Below the pieces are notes generated by a model, which worked only from the letters and a program-made list of their open reading frames with translations, made no database searches and was not told the DNA's origin. Positions 55,783-64,000 of a DNA stretch of 64,000 nucleotides are shown in pieces (the first letter of the stretch is position 1; every line of letters begins with the position of its first letter). This DNA is from Deinococcus sp. YIM 77859 (GTDB lineage Bacteria; Deinococcota; Deinococci; Deinococcales; Deinococcaceae): NCBI RefSeq assembly GCF_000745175.1, contig NZ_JQNI01000002.1, positions 666,001 to 730,000 on the forward strand, read 5' to 3'. The position numbers and the translations under genes were made by a program.

Positions 55783-56022
55783 TCAGCGGCGGTTGGTTGT
55801 GGTCGTGGTCGTGGTCACGCGGCGGGGAGCACTCCCCCCACCCAGACCGGCCAAGCCGATCAGCCCGGCCAGGCCCAGCCAGCCCCAGTCAAAGCCTCCT
55901 CCATCGTTCGTGGTCGTGGTGGTCGTATCGGTGGTGCCGGTGGTGTCGGTCTGCGCGGAAGCGCTGACGGGCAGGGCAAGAGCGGCGGTCACAGCAAGGG
56001 CTTTGAAAAGATGGTGGCTCAT
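55783..56022 (-). CDS. Small secreted Thr/Gly-rich protein with WGxxGxxG-type core
   Basis: A 79-residue protein with a signal peptide (MSHHLFKALAVTAALALPVSASA, cleavage after ASA near 23). The mature part has two Thr-rich stretches (TDTTTTTT and VTTTTTTTNRR) around DWGWLGLAGLIGLAGLGGG, a Trp-Gly repeat like the WGxxGxxG small membrane-anchored proteins. That core could be a membrane segment at the C-terminal side. A CACACT box 6 nt before ATG resembles, but does not match, the leaderless -10. Function unknown. Confidence 0.7.
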   Translation of the reverse strand: MSHHLFKALAVTAALALPVSASAQTDTTGTTDTTTTTTNDGGGFDWGWLGLAGLIGLAGLGGGSAPRRVTTTTTTTNRR

Positions 56023-56098
56023 GAGGGCAGTGTGGCGCAGCAGACAAAAAGAGAGATGACGGGCCCTTGAGGAAATCTGTAGGTCCACGCGAAGCCGC

Positions 56099-57434
<1,336 letters not shown>

Positions 57435-57442
<8 letters not shown>

Positions 57443-57725
57443 GGGGCCCCTGGGGTTCGGGCCGACTGTCTGCCCGCCAGTACGTGCTGTCCCGCGTGGC
57501 CAGGTAATCGCCGTCCACCAGCTCCGCAAGCAGCCGCCCGGGATCCTCCAGGGTGCTGTGGTCACGCAGCACCGCCAGCACCTCGGCCTCGCTGTAGCGG
57601 CGGCCCGGCTCGAAGAGACCGGTCAGGTGGTCGAGGATGGCCAGCTGATGCGCTCGGCGGCGATCCGAGGGCCAACTGGTAATCCGGCCGTACTCGTCCT
57701 GAAAGGCAGCGATGCTTTTGGTCAT
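57435..57725 (-). CDS. DUF2087 domain protein
   Basis: A 96-residue protein. [41 protein letters not shown] and [21 protein letters not shown] match the DUF2087 pattern, a winged-helix-like domain often on predicted regulators. ATG 57725 is preceded by TACCAT at 57733-57738 (7 nt), giving a leaderless start; ATG 57734 would sit inside that box. Its 3' end overlaps radA by 8 bp, suggesting a role linked to DNA repair or a regulatory leader gene; that is inference. Confidence 0.78.
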
Positions 57726-57732
57726 GACCGGC

Positions 57733-57738
57733 ATGGTA
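57733..57738 (-). promoter_or_regulatory. -10 box of the DUF2087-radA operon, leaderless type
   Basis: TACCAT on the minus strand, 7 nt before ATG 57725. Confidence 0.5.
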
Positions 57739-57773
57739 GCGGGTGAGGAACGCAGGAACCGTGCCGCGAGACG

Positions 57774-58085
57774 CTAGGCACTCCTCTGCCGTTCACGCAG
57801 GTACAAAAACAGCGGTAGGCCGAAAGAAGGCCCCACACAAAGCGTCCCGAGGATGGCCGCCCAAGTTCCACGAACGCCGCGTTCACGTCCCTGGACGACG
57901 ATCAGCAGAATGACGGTCAGCGCACTGACGAGGACATCCGCCCACGCGAACGCTGAGACGCGGGTGGAGACAACCTCCCGCATAAAGAGCGGGAGGTTCA
58001 AGCCGTGCTGAGCAAGCCAGGGCACAAACTGACTGAGGGGCAGCAGAAAGCCGAGGACGGCGAGCGCCAGGAAAAGGACCTGCAT
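57774..58085 (-). CDS. DUF2834 family small membrane protein
   Basis: A 103-residue membrane protein with three helices. It reads LPLSQFVPWLAQHGLNLPLFMREVVSTRVSAFAWADVLVSALTVIL, then GTLCVGPSFGLPLFLYLRE, which is the DUF2834 pattern (FxPWLxxxG, LPLFLYLRE). It starts at ATG 58085 with TAGAGT 8 nt upstream. It is a separate unit between the clpC terminator and the radA operon. Function unknown. Confidence 0.82.
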   Translation of the reverse strand: MQVLFLALAVLGFLLPLSQFVPWLAQHGLNLPLFMREVVSTRVSAFAWADVLVSALTVILLIVVQGRERGVRGTWAAILGTLCVGPSFGLPLFLYLRERQRSA

Positions 58086-58093
58086 TGGCCCTC

Positions 58094-58099
58094 ACTCTA
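58094..58099 (-). promoter_or_regulatory. -10 box of the DUF2834 gene, leaderless type
   Basis: TAGAGT on the minus strand, 8 nt before ATG 58085, directly adjoining the tail of the clpC terminator. Confidence 0.5.
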
Positions 58100-58137
58100 G
58101 AACAAAGCGGGCGGAGGACACAGGGTCACTCCGCCCG
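58100..58137 (-). terminator. Terminator of clpC
   Basis: Perfect 9-bp stem CGGGCGGAG (58108-58116) / CTCCGCCCG (58129-58137), followed on the minus strand by CTTTGTT. Confidence 0.65.
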
Positions 58138-58150
58138 GTCGAATAAGGCC

Positions 58151-60388
<2,238 letters not shown>

Positions 60389-60514
60389 GGGCTACCCCCT
60401 GTGTCGGGTGGGACGCACCGCGGCTGGGCGCAGCGCGTGGAAAAGCGGAGAAGAAGTCCGGTACAGCATGAGTCTAGTGTACGGGGCAGTTCGCGCCCAG
60501 CATGCAGCGACGCG
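60389..60514. other. Intergenic region upstream of clpC
   Basis: This 126-bp region holds, on the minus strand, overlapping -10-like boxes TAGACT (60471-60476) and TACACT (60476-60481), giving a leader of about 75 nt for clpC. No HAIR operator or gene was seen. The S41 gene ends at its other side. Confidence 0.35.
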
Positions 60515-61846
60515 TTACCTTCTGCCCACGCTCAGGCTAGCGTCTGGGCGCGGCGGCGCGTCTGTCTGTCCGGACTCCTTTTGACGGCTCGCCGTCCTGG
60601 CCTCCAGCGCCGCAAGTGCCGCTTCCAGCGTGGTGTCACGGCCCTCCCCAGTCAGCAAGGCGACGTCGGTGGGCGCCGCCACCTCGGGCGTGATCGCGTC
60701 CGGCAAAGGTTCATCCGCCGCGGTGTAGGCGCGCAGCACGGTGAGGGAAAGCAGGCTGCCGTCGGGCAAGCGCTCGAACATCACCCCACTACTCCCCACG
60801 CCACGCGTCCTCTCACCAACCACGATCGCCCCGGCCTTCTGGGCGTAGTACGTAAAGACCTCCGCACAGGAGGCCGTACTCGGACCGACCAGCACGGCAA
60901 GCGGTCCGCGCCACAGGGCCCAGTCGGGTTGAGCGGCGCGTGCCAGCCAGGCGAGCACCTCCTCACCGCGGAGCCCCCCGTAGGTATACCCGCCCCCCTG
61001 CCAGCGGGTCTTGTAGAGCACCGGGCCAAAGGAACTCGCGGCAGCGACGCATTCACCCAGCGCACCGCCCCCGTTGTAGCGCAGGTCCACCACCAGCGCC
61101 GTCGCCCCGGACCGTCGCGCCTCGTCCAGGCGGGCCAGAAACAGTTCAGCGCTGTCAGCGGGCAGAAAGCTCGAGTAGTCGATCACGGCGGTCTTGCCGT
61201 CCGGTCCGGCCCAGCTCAGGGTGGGCTCGTCCCGCGCCGGAAGGCGAGCGGTTGGGAGTGACAGTGCGCGGTCAGGGCCCCCTGCCCGGCGCAAGGTGAG
61301 GCGCAAGGGATCTCCGGCCCGTTCCAGCCGCGTGAACTCGTTGGGGCCTACGGGGAGGTTCTTGCCCGCGGCGTCCTTTCCAGCAGCCTCGCCGTTCACC
61401 CCAGTGATGAGGTCGAAGCGGCGCACACCGGCCTCGGCGGCGGGGCTCCCCGGCAAGACGGACACGACGAGGAGGCCTCCCGTCACCCGTACCACCCGCA
61501 CACCCGTACGGAAAACAGCTCGGTTCTCGGTCACCTCGGCCACTCGCTCGGCGCCTTCCGGGTCACGGACGTTGGTGTGAGGGTCACCGAGTTCGTTCAG
61601 CAGTTCGCCCAGCACCGCACGACCGGTCGCGTAGTCGCAGGCGTCCCCCTGCGGCGCACACCGCTCGGCCAGGACCGCCGCGTACTTCGCCCCCAGGGCC
61701 GCGCGGTCCACGGTGGACCAGCCGTAATAGCGGCTTTGTACGGCGCGGTTGGCCGTCTCAAACAGGTCGCTGGCAGGGCTCGCCCCCGCCAGAAAGGAGG
61801 AGAGGACCGCAAGGGCCAGGACGCGAACGCTTCGGCTGATGGGCAC
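60515..61846 (-). CDS. S41 family peptidase-like protein (C-terminal processing protease type)
   Basis: A 443-residue secreted protein. Signal peptide at residues 1-26 ([16 protein letters not shown]), a helical pre-domain ([10 protein letters not shown]), a PDZ-like part ([26 protein letters not shown]), then the protease core ([13 protein letters not shown]). The nucleophile Ser is in [10 protein letters not shown] near residue 323. Ctp enzymes follow with a GxTxGKG loop carrying the catalytic Lys; here it reads GERTRGVG, so that Lys is missing. It may use another base or be inactive. GTG 61846 has TAGCCT 6 nt upstream. Probably acts outside the membrane. Confidence 0.85.
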   Translation of the reverse strand: MPISRSVRVLALAVLSSFLAGASPASDLFETANRAVQSRYYGWSTVDRAALGAKYAAVLAERCAPQGDACDYATGRAVLGELLNELGDPHTNVRDPEGAERVAEVTENRAVFRTGVRVVRVTGGLLVVSVLPGSPAAEAGVRRFDLITGVNGEAAGKDAAGKNLPVGPNEFTRLERAGDPLRLTLRRAGGPDRALSLPTARLPARDEPTLSWAGPDGKTAVIDYSSFLPADSAELFLARLDEARRSGATALVVDLRYNGGGALGECVAAASSFGPVLYKTRWQGGGYTYGGLRGEEVLAWLARAAQPDWALWRGPLAVLVGPSTASCAEVFTYYAQKAGAIVVGERTRGVGSSGVMFERLPDGSLLSLTVLRAYTAADEPLPDAITPEVAAPTDVALLTGEGRDTTLEAALAALEARTASRQKESGQTDAPPRPDASLSVGRR

Positions 61847-61852
61847 GCCTGC

Positions 61853-61858
61853 AGGCTA
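61853..61858 (-). promoter_or_regulatory. -10 box of the S41 peptidase gene, leaderless type
   Basis: TAGCCT on the minus strand, 6 nt before GTG 61846; the third occurrence of this hexamer and spacing in the window. Confidence 0.5.
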
Positions 61859-61889
61859 GCGCGTGGGCGAGGCCAGCAACCGTGCGGCG

Positions 61890-62642
<753 letters not shown>

Positions 62643-62648
62643 ACGGCG

Positions 62649-62660
62649 AGGATATACGCT
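62649..62660. promoter_or_regulatory. Back-to-back -10 boxes of divergent leaderless genes
   Basis: On the minus strand TATCCT (62649-62654), 6 nt before the FAH ATG; on the plus strand TACGCT (62655-62660), 7 nt before the NUDIX GTG at 62668. The boxes abut with no base between them, so each promoter's -35 region must lie inside the opposite gene's coding sequence. Confidence 0.55.
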
Positions 62661-62667
62661 GGGGCGC

Positions 62668-63285
62668 GTGCCGACCCTTTCTCAGCTCCGCGAGCTTCAA
62701 GCGATCGCCCAAGCAGGCCTCACCTATACCCGCGATTCCTACGACCGGGAACGCTATGAGCGGCTTCTTGCCCTCACCGCGGAGTTGCTCGCCGGAAAGA
62801 CGGGGCAGGACGCGGGCGAGGTGTACGCCCTGCTGCGAGCGGAACGGGGCTACCTCACCCCCAAGGTGGACGTGCGCGCCGTGGTGCTCAATGCCCGGGG
62901 CGAGGTGCTGCTCACCCAGGAGCGCGTGGACGGCCTCTGGAGCCTGCCGGGCGGCTGGGCTGACCCCGGTGACAGCCCCCGCGAGGTGGCTGTCCGCGAG
63001 GTGCGCGAGGAGACCGGGCGGGAGGTGCGAGCAACCCGCCTCCTCGCCCTGCTCGACAAGGACAAGCACCCGCACCCGCCCGACCTGTGGGCCGTGTACA
63101 AGGTCTTCGTGGCCTGCGAGCTGACCCACGACACTCCGCACCCCGGCAACACGGAGACGCTGGCGAGCGGCTGGTTCGACGTAGACGCCCTGCCGCCCCT
63201 CAGCCTGGGCCGAAACCTGCCCCAACAGGTGCGGCGCATGGCAGAGCTCAGCCGACAACCCGAACTGGGCGTGGACATGGACTGA
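62668..63285 (+). CDS. NUDIX hydrolase
   Basis: A 205-residue protein. An N-terminal helical region (residues 1-60, [17 protein letters not shown]) is typical of NUDIX_4-type hydrolases such as the B. subtilis YjhB group. The NUDIX box runs from GGWADPGDS to REVREETG; the first conserved Glu after the glycines is Asp here, while the REVREETG Glu residues that bind metal are intact. The substrate is probably a nucleoside diphosphate linked to a small group (ADP-ribose or similar). GTG 62668 lies 7 nt after TACGCT. Confidence 0.9.
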   Translation: MPTLSQLRELQAIAQAGLTYTRDSYDRERYERLLALTAELLAGKTGQDAGEVYALLRAERGYLTPKVDVRAVVLNARGEVLLTQERVDGLWSLPGGWADPGDSPREVAVREVREETGREVRATRLLALLDKDKHPHPPDLWAVYKVFVACELTHDTPHPGNTETLASGWFDVDALPPLSLGRNLPQQVRRMAELSRQPELGVDMD

Positions 63286-63312
63286 GCCGGGAACCTCCAG
63301 AGCAGCCTCGGC

Positions 63313-63318
63313 TACACT
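63313..63318 (+). promoter_or_regulatory. -10 box of the terminal aminotransferase gene, leaderless type
   Basis: TACACT lies 7 nt before ATG 63326; no Shine-Dalgarno sequence. Confidence 0.55.
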
Positions 63319-63325
63319 GCCCCCC

Positions 63326-64000
<675 letters not shown>

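Noticed and set aside
55790..55990. Repeated GTGGTC units suggesting a CRISPR or tandem array
   Set aside because: The repeats are short codon repeats for Thr in the small secreted gene; there are no spacers of regular length.

Overview
The window is GC-rich bacterial chromosome, densely coding on both strands, and reads as a Deinococcus-type genome. The basis is the gene families present (PrcB-type lipoprotein, a DUF2834 protein, paired type I and type III glutamine synthetases, an HspR-type HAIR operator at clpB, an LptF-like permease in a fabZ envelope cluster) together with the many genes whose start codon lies only 6-9 nt after a TANNNT -10 box, which is the leaderless promoter style known from Deinococcus. 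I cannot name the species. No tRNA, rRNA, CRISPR array, insertion sequence or prophage was seen, and no gene-free stretch exceeds about 250 bases.

Layout. 1-2.7 kb: end of nadC and nadA (NAD synthesis), convergent with icd. 2.9-10.3 kb: a small stress-type protein, then an eight-gene co-directional run with two sugar-type ABC permeases, a lipoprotein, a FAD oxidoreductase, an alpha/beta hydrolase, a DUF4127 protein, a small secreted protein and a ROK kinase. The members overlap by 4-8 bp or lie within 50 bp of each other, and this looks like an uncharacterised sugar uptake and catabolic operon. 10.4-16.4 kb: P5C dehydrogenase, two tandem DinB-fold genes coupled to an APH-like protein, a class III aminotransferase and an acyl-CoA dehydrogenase. 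16.5-22 kb: small genes, then fabZ, an LptF/G-type permease, an MGDG-synthase-type glycosyltransferase, a NodB deacetylase and a methyltransferase, probably an envelope glycolipid cluster. 22-24.7 kb: a DUF2227-like membrane protein divergent from a secreted subtilase lipoprotein.

24.7-30.5 kb: peptide-type ABC transporter (binding protein and two permeases, no ATPase nearby), an AroE-like protein lacking the substrate residues, and a helical Ala/Arg-rich protein. 30.7-43.3 kb: recN, PrcB-like lipoprotein, pckA, EamA exporter, glgP, two DUF1622 membrane proteins, a 5'-nucleotidase lipoprotein, and an AlaX editing protein translationally coupled to an AAC(3)-family protein. 43.4-47.2 kb: divergent glnN (GSIII) and glnA (GSI) sharing a regulatory region with a long inverted repeat. 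47.3-53 kb: complete branched-chain amino-acid ABC transporter livKHMGF with a strong promoter and candidate operator. 53-60.4 kb: clpB under a HAIR/sigma-70 promoter, a small Thr/Gly-rich secreted protein, radA with a DUF2087 gene, a DUF2834 protein and clpC. 60.5-64 kb: S41-type peptidase, FAH-family enzyme, NUDIX hydrolase (the last two from back-to-back leaderless promoters) and the start of a class III aminotransferase cut by the window end.

The main themes are nitrogen and amino-acid handling, protein quality control and DNA repair, and envelope construction. The most promising under-described system is the 3.2-10.3 kb DUF4127 operon. The most striking structural feature is the density of leaderless promoters.
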